Shown one piece after another: positions 18,548-26,473 of a DNA stretch of 64,000 nucleotides. A model generated the notes under the pieces. The model had not been told where the DNA came from and made no database searches. It was given only the letters and a program-made list of their open reading frames with translations. The DNA lies in NCBI RefSeq assembly GCF_900086725.1, contig NZ_LT574837.1, positions 188,501 through 252,500 of the forward strand, written 5' to 3'. Numbering within the stretch: position 1 is the stretch's first letter; each line of letters opens with the position of its first letter. The translations under genes and the position numbers were made by a program. Source of the stretch: Bariatricus massiliensis. GTDB lineage: Bacteria > Bacillota > Clostridia > Lachnospirales > Lachnospiraceae.

Positions 18548-19021
18548 TTATTTTCGCAGTTTCCGCCAAATAACGGCCGCGATTGCCACGACGGCCGCAG
18601 CCATCACCACGATTAAAATGGTGACCGGCGCCTTGTCTCCCGTAGCGGCCACATTATGCTTGGAATCATTATTCCTGCCGGCCCCTCCAGAAGGAGTCTG
18701 TTCTCCCGGAACAGGGAATGCTCCGGCCTCTTTGATTTCCTTGGTTGTAAGCACATAATCAGAGCAGTGCGCCAGCTCAAAGGCCACATATCCATCTACT
18801 ACTACAATATCCTTCTGTACAGGCTCCATTGCCTTTGTTTCCGGATTATAGTAATAAAGATACAATTCCTGCCCGTCCGCGTAGGTTCCGCCCACATAAA
18901 TTTTTACCTCTGCCTTTCCCGGCAGTTTACCGTGGTGCGCGAATGAAAGGATCAAGTTCTTCCCGTCCTTGTGCATAAGCTTTTCTATATCCGGATTGTT
19001 TTCTCCTACCGTCAGCTTCAT
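18548..19021 (-). pseudogene. C-terminal half of a split surface protein: Clostridia surface domain plus sortase-type anchor
   Basis: 157-codon frame with no signal peptide. It begins mid-domain: the segments LSFAHHGKLPGKAEVKIYVG, LYLYYYNPETKAMEP and HCSDYVLT belong to a domain common in Clostridia surface proteins, normally preceded in the same chain by a sequence like the end of the upstream frame (YSFTFRGDQLD). The C-terminus has NVAATGDKAP, a hydrophobic helix and RKLRK, an atypical LPXTG-like anchor. The ATG overlaps the upstream stop (ATGA). Adding one G in GTGATATG would fuse both frames as ...AVDMKLTV..., restoring one 420-430 residue anchored protein. Either a real frameshift mutation or a sequencing error; coupled reinitiation would give a protein unable to leave the cell. 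Confidence 0.75.
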
Positions 19022-19827
19022 ATCACAGCAATATATTCATAGTCCAGCTGGTCGCCGCGGAAGGTGAAAGAATACAGCAGCCTCTCTCCGTCCTTTACCG
19101 CAAATGTCACGGCCTTATCCTTTCCTTTCAAGGCCTCGAAGACCACTTTCTGCTCCTCCTTGGAAAGACTGCCGTCAGCCCCTATTTGATATACTACCTC
19201 CGAGGCGGAGCCTTTGTAAAGCTCATTGACCACATCGGAAGCATTGTCAAATACCGGTGGAGTTTCCGGACTGACAGAATCCCCCGGCTTCTCCGGCTCT
19301 ACAGTCTCGCCACCCTTGCTGAAAGTAACCTTCATATCCTGCAGCTCTTGTGCCTCCCACTCTTCCGTCTGCCTGCTCTGGCTGACCGTCTTCACAGAGA
19401 GTGGCACTATGCTAATCTCATAATCTTCGGCTTCTGTACTAATCTGAACAGTCCCGATAACATAACTTTGTTCTTCTTCATCAAACAACGGCTTTGTATC
19501 TGAGAGAAAAATATTCAGCTCTTTTTTCTCTTGATTATATGTATAATCTGCTATCCGGTAGGAGGCGGCGGCCGTCTCATCAAATGTCACCGTCACTCCG
19601 GGTGTATTACCCGAAGTGTCCATGACCTGCATCGTAATCTGCAGCGCGGCAGCCCCGCTGTCTACCATGTCTTTATCTGGCCGCAGCGTCAGTTCGGCGC
19701 TCACCTGTTCCTCATCCGTCTTCCATTGTATAAGCGAATCATCCTTGGTTTCCTCTGCCGATACCGGCATGCAATATCCGAATATCACAAGCAGAAGTAG
19801 TGGTATTAACCTTTTTATTCTTTTCAT
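19018..19827 (-). CDS. N-terminal half of a split surface protein: signal peptide and cohesin-like domain
   Basis: 269 residues from the ATG at 19827, eight bases after AGGAGG. Signal peptide (IKRLIPLLLLVIFGYCMPVSA), then about 140 residues of beta-rich sequence with features of a cohesin fold: VSAELTLRPDKDMVDSG start, PGVTVTFDETAAASY, a middle YVIGTVQIST and DYEISIVPLSVK near the end. A Pro/Glu linker and the first part of a Clostridia surface domain follow before the premature stop. The dockerin-bearing protease gene ends 13 bases upstream, so this gene probably encodes the receptor that holds the protease at the wall. The cohesin call is by pattern only and needs a profile search. Confidence 0.62.
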   Translation of the reverse strand: MKRIKRLIPLLLLVIFGYCMPVSAEETKDDSLIQWKTDEEQVSAELTLRPDKDMVDSGAAALQITMQVMDTSGNTPGVTVTFDETAAASYRIADYTYNQEKKELNIFLSDTKPLFDEEEQSYVIGTVQISTEAEDYEISIVPLSVKTVSQSRQTEEWEAQELQDMKVTFSKGGETVEPEKPGDSVSPETPPVFDNASDVVNELYKGSASEVVYQIGADGSLSKEEQKVVFEALKGKDKAVTFAVKDGERLLYSFTFRGDQLDYEYIAVI

Positions 19828-19839
19828 GTGCATCTCCTC

Positions 19840-22800
19840 CTACTTGTTATCTTGAATCTCTATTTCCGGCAGTGTCTCTGGCAGCTCTGTCCAAAGCGTA
19901 TCGCTTACCAGACGCTCCCCTTTATTATTTTGTGCGTTGTCTACCCGGTAGAGCTCCGCCCTTACCTGCCGGGGCAGAGTGCCGTCCTTCTCCATCTCGG
20001 CCAATTTCTGAGGCTCGATATAGTATATCCAAGTGCCGGAAGAAATCTCTCCCAGTTCTCCCTTAGCCGGTACTTCCGCAAAGATAATCTGCGTTCCAGC
20101 TATGATCTCATTATTCTGATTGTATAATTTCACAGCGTTATAGGCCGGATTGCCTTTGTATTCTCCTGTAAATATGAGCGAGCCTGCCGGAATGCTGCCG
20201 CCCTCGGCATTCTCATCCAAAATGTAATCCGCCTTCAGAATACCGATTCCATTCCGGAGCAGCTCTACATTGTCTCCCGCCGGCCCAAGGATATCAATCT
20301 CTGAAATCTCTACTTTCTTTTGTCCCTTTACCACAAGCTTCAGATAAGAAGCGTCATACGTGTACATCCAGCTGTCATCTTCTTTGCTGAAATATACAAC
20401 AGCGGTCCCGTCATCATAGGACAGCGTTCCTGATTTTGCCAGCTCCCACTGAGAATTATCGTCGCTGACATACACCTCATATTTCTTAATCGCGTCACCG
20501 CTTCCCTTCGGCGCCGTAATCTTCATTCCGGCTGCCGCAATTGTCTCATTAAACTGGAGGGTCAACTGTGGCTCGTTGGCAGACGTCCCTATATAGCTGT
20601 CGCCGTAATCATCATTGTATATTTTGTCGATGGCCGATACCGTCTCCGGCTCCGGATTTTCATCGGAGCCTTCTCCTTTTACATCCTCCGGCGAAGTCAT
20701 GTTTGTTGTCGCCGACCAGAGATTCTTTGCCACGCTTCCGTCATGGGAAATCTTAATCGGTTCTGTCACTGCCTTCTCCGTCGTGTTGAGCAGTTTATCG
20801 TATCCTACCACTTCGTAGGTGAATACACGGTTATTTACCGTTGCGATGGTGTCCGTAAATAGGGTTTCCCCATCCTCCGCGGGGGCAAAACCTATCACCT
20901 GTCCGTTCCGGTATATCTCATAACCCAGCATTGCACTCTGGTCAGCAGCTGTGTTAGACAGCTTCAACGTCACCTGCTTTGAGTTTGTCTCATTTTGAAG
21001 CTCTACATTGACTGTACTTCCCGAAGCCACGTCCCCGCCGCCTTCGATTCGGTAAACCCTTGCCTCGTCGGTGATATAGCAGAGGTTTCTCGTCTCCTGC
21101 GGGAACTGGGACGCATAGACTATAGTATCCTCATTCGGCGTCATTCCCCACTTTTCGAAGAACGTCAGGAGATTTTTGCCGGCCGCCGCACAGGAAAGAC
21201 GCATGAACTTGTTGTCCGTATCCGCACCCGCAAGAGACAGGCCTCCCGGCGCAATGGACGTATTTCTTGCGTAGGCATCCACCCTCGCAAAGAACAGGTT
21301 GTCAAACTGTTCGGAATAATCCTCGTATGTCTTATAATTATAGCCATTATCGTAGGCCAGATGCAGCTGCCAGTACATAGCCAGACTGGTGAATACACTG
21401 GATGCTCTCCCCTTTGTCCCGGAAGTCACTTTTTCATATACATCGGCATACTTAAATCTTACTTTGTCGTTGGTCTCGTCGGCCTGTGCCAAAATCGAAA
21501 AATAATTATTGGTAATCTCGGCAATAGCATAATCCGGCTGATTGATGATATGCCCGATCTCATGGGCGATGCCCCAGCCAAACAATTGACCACTGACATA
21601 CTTTCCATTGTCGCTGACAACCGGCTGTGACTTGGCCAGCCCGGGAATGCTTCCCCACTCAATACCGATGTGCAGTCCTCCGGCGTACATGAACGCCCCC
21701 GCAAACATTCTCATATAACGGATGTTCAGCCTGCTCACCGGGAAGCTGTTGCCTGCCCCATAATTTTCAGGGACTGCTTGATCGGTCAATCCTTTATGCT
21801 GATAGAACAGAGTCACCATCTGTTCCATGGCTTCCAGTGACTGGTAAAGTACCTCTGCCTGTTCTTCCACCGAACCGTTTTCCGCCTTACTGCTAATGCC
21901 CTTCAAAATTTGTTCTGCGGAGACAGAGTACATCACCTTGTCCAGCACAATCTCCGTGGCGCCTAAAATACAGTTCTGCTTATCATATTTATAATTGCAG
22001 TGGCTGTCGTCTTGATTCAAATGCTGGCTGTCATGCATCTCTTTTAATTTCGGGACATAGGCATTCAGCTCCTCCACATAGGCAGTTACAGCGGCCCGTT
22101 TCTCGGCTTCACCGTCTGCTCTTGAGAGATCCAGCATAGGAATCTTCGTTCCTCCGCTCACTCTCACCTGTATATTTAGGCTGCTGTTCGTCCCAATAAA
22201 TTCAACATACAAGCTGCCGCCATGTTCCACGTCAAGACTGCTGATTGCCGGCATGACCACAATATTTTGTCCTTGTTTTAAGTTGGCGACTATCACCTTG
22301 TTCCAATTTCCGGATTCTGCATGGTACTGGCTGGCAATCAGACGCACCTGCGTATTGGCACCAATCGCCGTATTCGGCCTTCCCACGTAAACCGCAAGTT
22401 CTTCCCCTTCGTGGGCCGACACGCCCAGCGGCTGCCAGGAATTCAAACCGGATGCAATCTTCAGCACGTTATCCTTTGATTTTATGATACTTGTATCCAC
22501 CTGTATAGGCGCAGATAGATTTTCATCCGCCAAAAGCCTGCCCGCATTTTCAATCTCTCTGAGAAGAAGTTCCCGTCTCGGATGATATTCCCCGCTCACC
22601 TCATCTTTTGTATTGGCACGCTCTTCCAGCGCTTTGATTTGTTCTTTCGTCACGCCTTCCGCTAAAGTCAAGTGCAGGCTGTCCGCATACAACGCCCCCA
22701 CTTCTTCGTCCAGACTGTCGTAATAATAGAACTTCATCTCGGCTATAGAAACACTCTTATTTCCCACCCAGTATTGGGCCAGATTGACCTGTACCTTTTT

Positions 22801-25038
22801 CGCGGTAAATGGCTTATCAAACCACAGCTCATAATATATCTTCCCGTTAGAGCTTGTCTTCGTAGTGAGGAAACCATCGATCGTATTCACCGAACCGTTT
22901 TCGTCCCAGTAGCGAGTCTTACAGTAGGCATAGGTACCCTGCTGGCCCGCGTCCGGAATGATTGTAATCCGGTTCATCTCATAGGCCTGATCAAATTCCA
23001 CGATCGGAGACGGTTTTCCGGAATTGTATCCGCCCGCATCCCATGAGTCGATGCTCCAAGAGGAGGTGTAGTCATTATCCACCACCGTCGTCTCATTTTC
23101 AGGCCGGTTATGCGGATATTCAACCTTAGTAATGTGGGCAGTGGCATTTCCAACGCCGTTATCCGTGTTGATTAGTTTGTAATTAGACGTGACCGGAGGC
23201 TCAATATCTATAGTAGTTCCGATATACACCACTGACTTTCCACTTGTTCCGCACTCATTTGTCCCGGTCAGATATACTTCATACGTCTTTTTTGTCTCCA
23301 AATCGGTAAGCCGGCAGCTTGTCTTGGTGATTTTCTCCACCTTCTGATACTCGCCTTCGCCCTTTACTCGGTAGTAAAGAGTATAATAGTCCGTGTCCTC
23401 CATCTTTTTCCATGACACGTCAAGCAGGCGGTAGCCGCCCTTGATACTTACATTTTCCGGCGCATCGGGCGCTTTGTCCGCCACCGGTACCGCATCCACC
23501 GCGTCACTGTAACCGCTGCTCCACTCGCCGTTCACCGACTGTACCCTGACCCGGTATACTTCTTTATTTTTCAATTTATCATTTCCGAAAGAAGTGACTG
23601 TGAGACGGTTCACCGACGCCGGCACCACCACAGTTTTTCCCTCGTATGTAATCTCGACTTCATAGCCGGAAACATTTTGCTGTGCGTCCCATGTAAGCGT
23701 AAACTTTTTATTACCCGGCGTCACCGCAAGCTTCTCCGGTACATTCATGACCGGCGCCGGAATCCTTGATTCCATATCATTTAAAAATTCTACTTTGCCA
23801 ATATCGGCGAGCTTTGTACTTCCGGTATCGGTCACTTTTATCGTGATTTTCTTTATGGCCACCTGATTCCCAAGATTCACCACCAACGTGCCGTCAGGCT
23901 CCTGCGTAATCGCGGCAGCGGCCCTTGTGCGCAGATACTTCCTGTTTCCTCCGATGATAAGAGTCTCTGTCTGTTCTTCCCCATTAACATCTTCATATGT
24001 GACCTCGACGGAGCCTTCCTTTATGGTATTCTCCGAGCCTTGGACTGGAGCGATTGTGATGCCGCCCGCCGACAGCCCTTCCTGTGCCGACAAGTCAAAA
24101 CTGATTTCCACCGGATTATCCTTTGAAATCACCTTGTCAGAGGCAGGCTTTACGGATATGCTTCCCGCACCTGTGAGGACGTCCTTCACGCTTCCCTCAC
24201 TTGCAAGCTGTGTGCCCTGCCCTACTTCCGCCTCCACTTTGGCCTCATCGATCAAGGCAGTCCTAACCACAGTGGCCTCTGTAGATTCGGTCCCATAACT
24301 GTATGTAAAACATTGGAGATCGGCCAAATCCACCTTGCCGTCCCCATTGATATCATAAACCGCCTCCTCGGAAACTGCACTCAGCGCCTCCAGTAAAAGT
24401 ACGCGGTCCGTTTCATTTAAAGCGCCGTCCTCATTGATGTCCCCATAAATATATGTGCCGGGATGTGCCGCTTCCTTATCGATGACAGTCGTTCTGTCCG
24501 CCAGACGGATCTGCTGGTTCATCACCTGAACGTCAATATTCTGGCTGTAGGCGAATCCTGCTCCGGCAAGTTCCAGACGATAGTTTCCTTCTGCCAGTCC
24601 TTTAAACTCGACAGATGCTTTACCGTCCTCTTTCTCAGATACGGCTAAATTCCCTCTGGCCGCTTCTGTATTCTCGTGATACAGCACCACTTTTACACGC
24701 TCTAAACGAGCCTTCAAATCTGCGATAGGAAGGCTGCAGGTCAGATCTATCGCTACATTTCCTAGCTTTTCCCCCAGCTCGGACATTGTGTTTACCTGCT
24801 CCTCATCCACAGATCCGTCCTGTGTCTGCTCTGCTTCTCCAACAGTCTCTGCCTCCGGAACTTCTCCCGGCTCCCCATCTTCTACAGACGTATCCACTTC
24901 CGGCTGTTCTTGCTCCCCGGTCACTGTCTCTGTTGACACTTCAGGCGCCTTCGCCCCTTCTTCTTCCGCATAGACGGTGGCCGATGACAACTGCAGCGTC
25001 ATGCACAATATCAACAGCCATGCCAATTTTTTCCTCAT
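19840..25038 (-). CDS. Giant secreted M60-type metalloprotease (putative mucinase) with dockerin, FN3 and F5/8C-like domains
   Basis: 1732-residue exported protein. Signal peptide 1-24 ending SSATVYAEE; acidic linker to about 85; beta-rich domain 90-190; type I dockerin 197-250 with two calcium loops (GDINEDGALNETD and DINGDGKVDLADL); beta domain 260-420; two FN3 domains about 425-605; F5/8C-like domain 610-770; M60/enhancin peptidase about 870-1330 with HEIGH at 1159-1163 and the third ligand E1174, fitting HExxHx(8-28)E; C-terminal FN3-like and F5/8C-like domains and a tail. M60 proteases cut mucin-type glycoproteins. The dockerin implies docking to a cohesin, and the next gene supplies a candidate. 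Expression runs through a c-di-GMP riboswitch leader. AGGAGG lies eight bases before the ATG. Confidence 0.9.
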   Translation of the reverse strand: MRKKLAWLLILCMTLQLSSATVYAEEEGAKAPEVSTETVTGEQEQPEVDTSVEDGEPGEVPEAETVGEAEQTQDGSVDEEQVNTMSELGEKLGNVAIDLTCSLPIADLKARLERVKVVLYHENTEAARGNLAVSEKEDGKASVEFKGLAEGNYRLELAGAGFAYSQNIDVQVMNQQIRLADRTTVIDKEAAHPGTYIYGDINEDGALNETDRVLLLEALSAVSEEAVYDINGDGKVDLADLQCFTYSYGTESTEATVVRTALIDEAKVEAEVGQGTQLASEGSVKDVLTGAGSISVKPASDKVISKDNPVEISFDLSAQEGLSAGGITIAPVQGSENTIKEGSVEVTYEDVNGEEQTETLIIGGNRKYLRTRAAAAITQEPDGTLVVNLGNQVAIKKITIKVTDTGSTKLADIGKVEFLNDMESRIPAPVMNVPEKLAVTPGNKKFTLTWDAQQNVSGYEVEITYEGKTVVVPASVNRLTVTSFGNDKLKNKEVYRVRVQSVNGEWSSGYSDAVDAVPVADKAPDAPENVSIKGGYRLLDVSWKKMEDTDYYTLYYRVKGEGEYQKVEKITKTSCRLTDLETKKTYEVYLTGTNECGTSGKSVVYIGTTIDIEPPVTSNYKLINTDNGVGNATAHITKVEYPHNRPENETTVVDNDYTSSWSIDSWDAGGYNSGKPSPIVEFDQAYEMNRITIIPDAGQQGTYAYCKTRYWDENGSVNTIDGFLTTKTSSNGKIYYELWFDKPFTAKKVQVNLAQYWVGNKSVSIAEMKFYYYDSLDEEVGALYADSLHLTLAEGVTKEQIKALEERANTKDEVSGEYHPRRELLLREIENAGRLLADENLSAPIQVDTSIIKSKDNVLKIASGLNSWQPLGVSAHEGEELAVYVGRPNTAIGANTQVRLIASQYHAESGNWNKVIVANLKQGQNIVVMPAISSLDVEHGGSLYVEFIGTNSSLNIQVRVSGGTKIPMLDLSRADGEAEKRAAVTAYVEELNAYVPKLKEMHDSQHLNQDDSHCNYKYDKQNCILGATEIVLDKVMYSVSAEQILKGISSKAENGSVEEQAEVLYQSLEAMEQMVTLFYQHKGLTDQAVPENYGAGNSFPVSRLNIRYMRMFAGAFMYAGGLHIGIEWGSIPGLAKSQPVVSDNGKYVSGQLFGWGIAHEIGHIINQPDYAIAEITNNYFSILAQADETNDKVRFKYADVYEKVTSGTKGRASSVFTSLAMYWQLHLAYDNGYNYKTYEDYSEQFDNLFFARVDAYARNTSIAPGGLSLAGADTDNKFMRLSCAAAGKNLLTFFEKWGMTPNEDTIVYASQFPQETRNLCYITDEARVYRIEGGGDVASGSTVNVELQNETNSKQVTLKLSNTAADQSAMLGYEIYRNGQVIGFAPAEDGETLFTDTIATVNNRVFTYEVVGYDKLLNTTEKAVTEPIKISHDGSVAKNLWSATTNMTSPEDVKGEGSDENPEPETVSAIDKIYNDDYGDSYIGTSANEPQLTLQFNETIAAAGMKITAPKGSGDAIKKYEVYVSDDNSQWELAKSGTLSYDDGTAVVYFSKEDDSWMYTYDASYLKLVVKGQKKVEISEIDILGPAGDNVELLRNGIGILKADYILDENAEGGSIPAGSLIFTGEYKGNPAYNAVKLYNQNNEIIAGTQIIFAEVPAKGELGEISSGTWIYYIEPQKLAEMEKDGTLPRQVRAELYRVDNAQNNKGERLVSDTLWTELPETLPEIEIQDNK

Positions 25039-25081
25039 ATGCTTTTCCTCCTCAATATAACTTTACTCCTCAATAAACAAC

Positions 25082-25117
25082 AAAAAAGACGGTATCAAAA
25101 AGGCATTGATACCGCCT
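25082..25117 (-). terminator. Intrinsic terminator in the protease leader, downstream of the riboswitch
   Basis: GGTATCAA (25091-25098) and TTGATACC (25107-25114), extended by GAC/GCC flanks, form a stem followed on the minus strand by TTTTTTG. It lies about 50 bases before the start codon, so it can act as the expression platform for the aptamer. Confidence 0.8.
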
Positions 25118-25221
25118 GCAGATTTATGCGCACTGATAGCCAGAAAAAGCTGAATCCCCCTTATTCCGTTCTACCCCCTAATTAAAGCTGCCATCCACAA
25201 AGAATGGACTTCTCTCATTAG

Positions 25222-25305
25222 TACATCTGCGGCCCAGCCATCCTGCTCAACACACAGGATCTGTGGCTTTGCGTCACTGCCTCACGACAGTTTTGCCTTT
25301 TCTGT
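25222..25305 (-). promoter_or_regulatory. Cyclic di-GMP-I (GEMM-I) riboswitch aptamer
   Basis: Minus-strand sequence has the conserved core in order: GGCAAA, a small stem (ACTG...CAGT), GACGCAAAGCC, a second stem (ATCCTG...CAGGAT), then GGCTGGGCCGC, the receptor-like segment. This is the GEMM-I consensus. About 100 bases further down the leader is an intrinsic terminator. Many clostridial class I switches end transcription when c-di-GMP is bound, but the direction here cannot be read with certainty. Confidence 0.88.
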
Positions 25306-25332
25306 AATAATATTGACACTCCACTAACTTAA

Positions 25333-25361
25333 AATATATCATTTCACTTTATCCCTGTCAA
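25333..25361 (-). promoter_or_regulatory. Promoter of the riboswitch-mucinase-cohesin operon
   Basis: TTGACA (25356-25361), 17-base spacer, TATATT (25333-25338) on the minus strand. Transcription would begin about 20 bases before the aptamer. Confidence 0.8.
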
Positions 25362-25471
25362 TCGCTTCAAGAAATTTCAATGCTCGCAGATTATTTCAGT
25401 CAATTTGCATTTACTGTCGAACATAGTTTTTTCCGATTGCAGCAATAATGATGCGTAACTTTATCATCAGC

Positions 25472-26293
25472 TTTTCATGGCGGACTTTCGCATAGGAAGT
25501 GACATAAGAAGTTCCTTATTGATGATTACTTTTTTGCATTTCGATCCACACTTTCTCACAGGAAATGACGCACTTTGGCGGGATGACTTACGGGAAGCAA
25601 GTCGTTTCAATCCACACTTCCATACAGGAAGTGACAAAACTTGATTATGATGAAGAATACAACCTAAGTGTTTCAATCCACACTTCCATACAAGAAGTGA
25701 CCAAGGACGACCTTACAGAAGCAAAAGAAAGTGAAGTTTCAATCCACACTTCCATACAGGAAGTGACTGGGCGAAAATGAAGAAGGAGAAAAAGTAACAC
25801 AAGTTTCAATCCACACTTCCATACAGAAAGTGACTATGTTTAACTCATACCTTATAGCAGCGCACATGTTTCAATCCACACTTCCATACAGGAAGTGACG
25901 TTATCGTACACGCTGGTAATGTCCGGGACGGTGGGTTTCAATCCACACTTCCATACAGGAAGTGACATATTTCACCATCGCCGGATAGTTGTTTTTGACG
26001 TTTCAATCCACACTTCCATACAGGAAGTGACGCTTCTGGGAATCCATTGGCTAATAGTTGGGTATTGTTTCAATCCACACTTCCATACAGGAAGTGACTT
26101 TTGCAACGGTCTCTTCTTCCCTCCGTGCTGGTGTTTCAATCCACACTTCCATACAGGAAGTGACGACCATTCCCATTCTGTCCCGTCTTCATTCATGTTT
26201 CAATCCACACTTCCATACAGGAAGTGACGAAAAACGATTAGAAGATTTATACAGCGATAATGTTTCAATCCACACTTCCATACAGGAAGTGAC
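25472..26293 (-). CRISPR. CRISPR array, 13 repeats of 32 bp (two degenerate), 12 spacers
   Basis: On the minus strand the repeat starts GTCACTTCCTG and ends GTGGATTGAAAC; CACTTCC/GGAAGTG forms a seven-bp stem and the end gives an AUUGAAAC crRNA 5' tag. Repeats begin at 25472 and 25538 (both degenerate), then 25604, 25670, 25736, 25803, 25868, 25935, 26000, 26067, 26133, 26197 and 26262. The copies at 25670 and 25803 have one mismatch each; the other nine are identical. Spacers are 32-35 bases. Degenerate repeats at the left mark the old, leader-distal end, so transcription runs leftward from a leader beside the cas operon. Apparent small ORFs in the array are artefacts of the repeat. Confidence 0.98.
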
Positions 26294-26473
26294 AGCAAAA
26301 TTGCACAATTTTTCCAATCCAAAATTATGCTTTTCTACCATATTTTATACCATTTCTATTAACATTACAACCCATTATCCCCCCTCTACCTTATTTATTT
26401 CCCTCTTTGTTACTGTTTATCAGGTGCGAATCTCTCGGGGATTTTATGTCCACTTCCCATTCGCACCTGACAT
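26294..26473 (-). promoter_or_regulatory. CRISPR leader region with a 10-bp inverted repeat
   Basis: AT-rich, gene-free stretch between the last cas gene and the first repeat. Arms CAGGTGCGAA (26421-26430) and TTCGCACCTG (26460-26469) are a perfect inverted repeat around 29 bases containing ATCCCCG on the minus strand. Similar GTGCGAA...TTCGCAC arms are, from memory, seen in leaders of other arrays with ATTGAAAC repeats. It begins five bases after the last cas stop and may also separate the two transcripts. Confidence 0.65.

Noticed and set aside
24786..25076. 96-codon ORF on the + strand over the mucinase start
   Set aside because: Pro/Leu-rich shadow of the acidic linker on the opposite strand, overlapping the real signal peptide.
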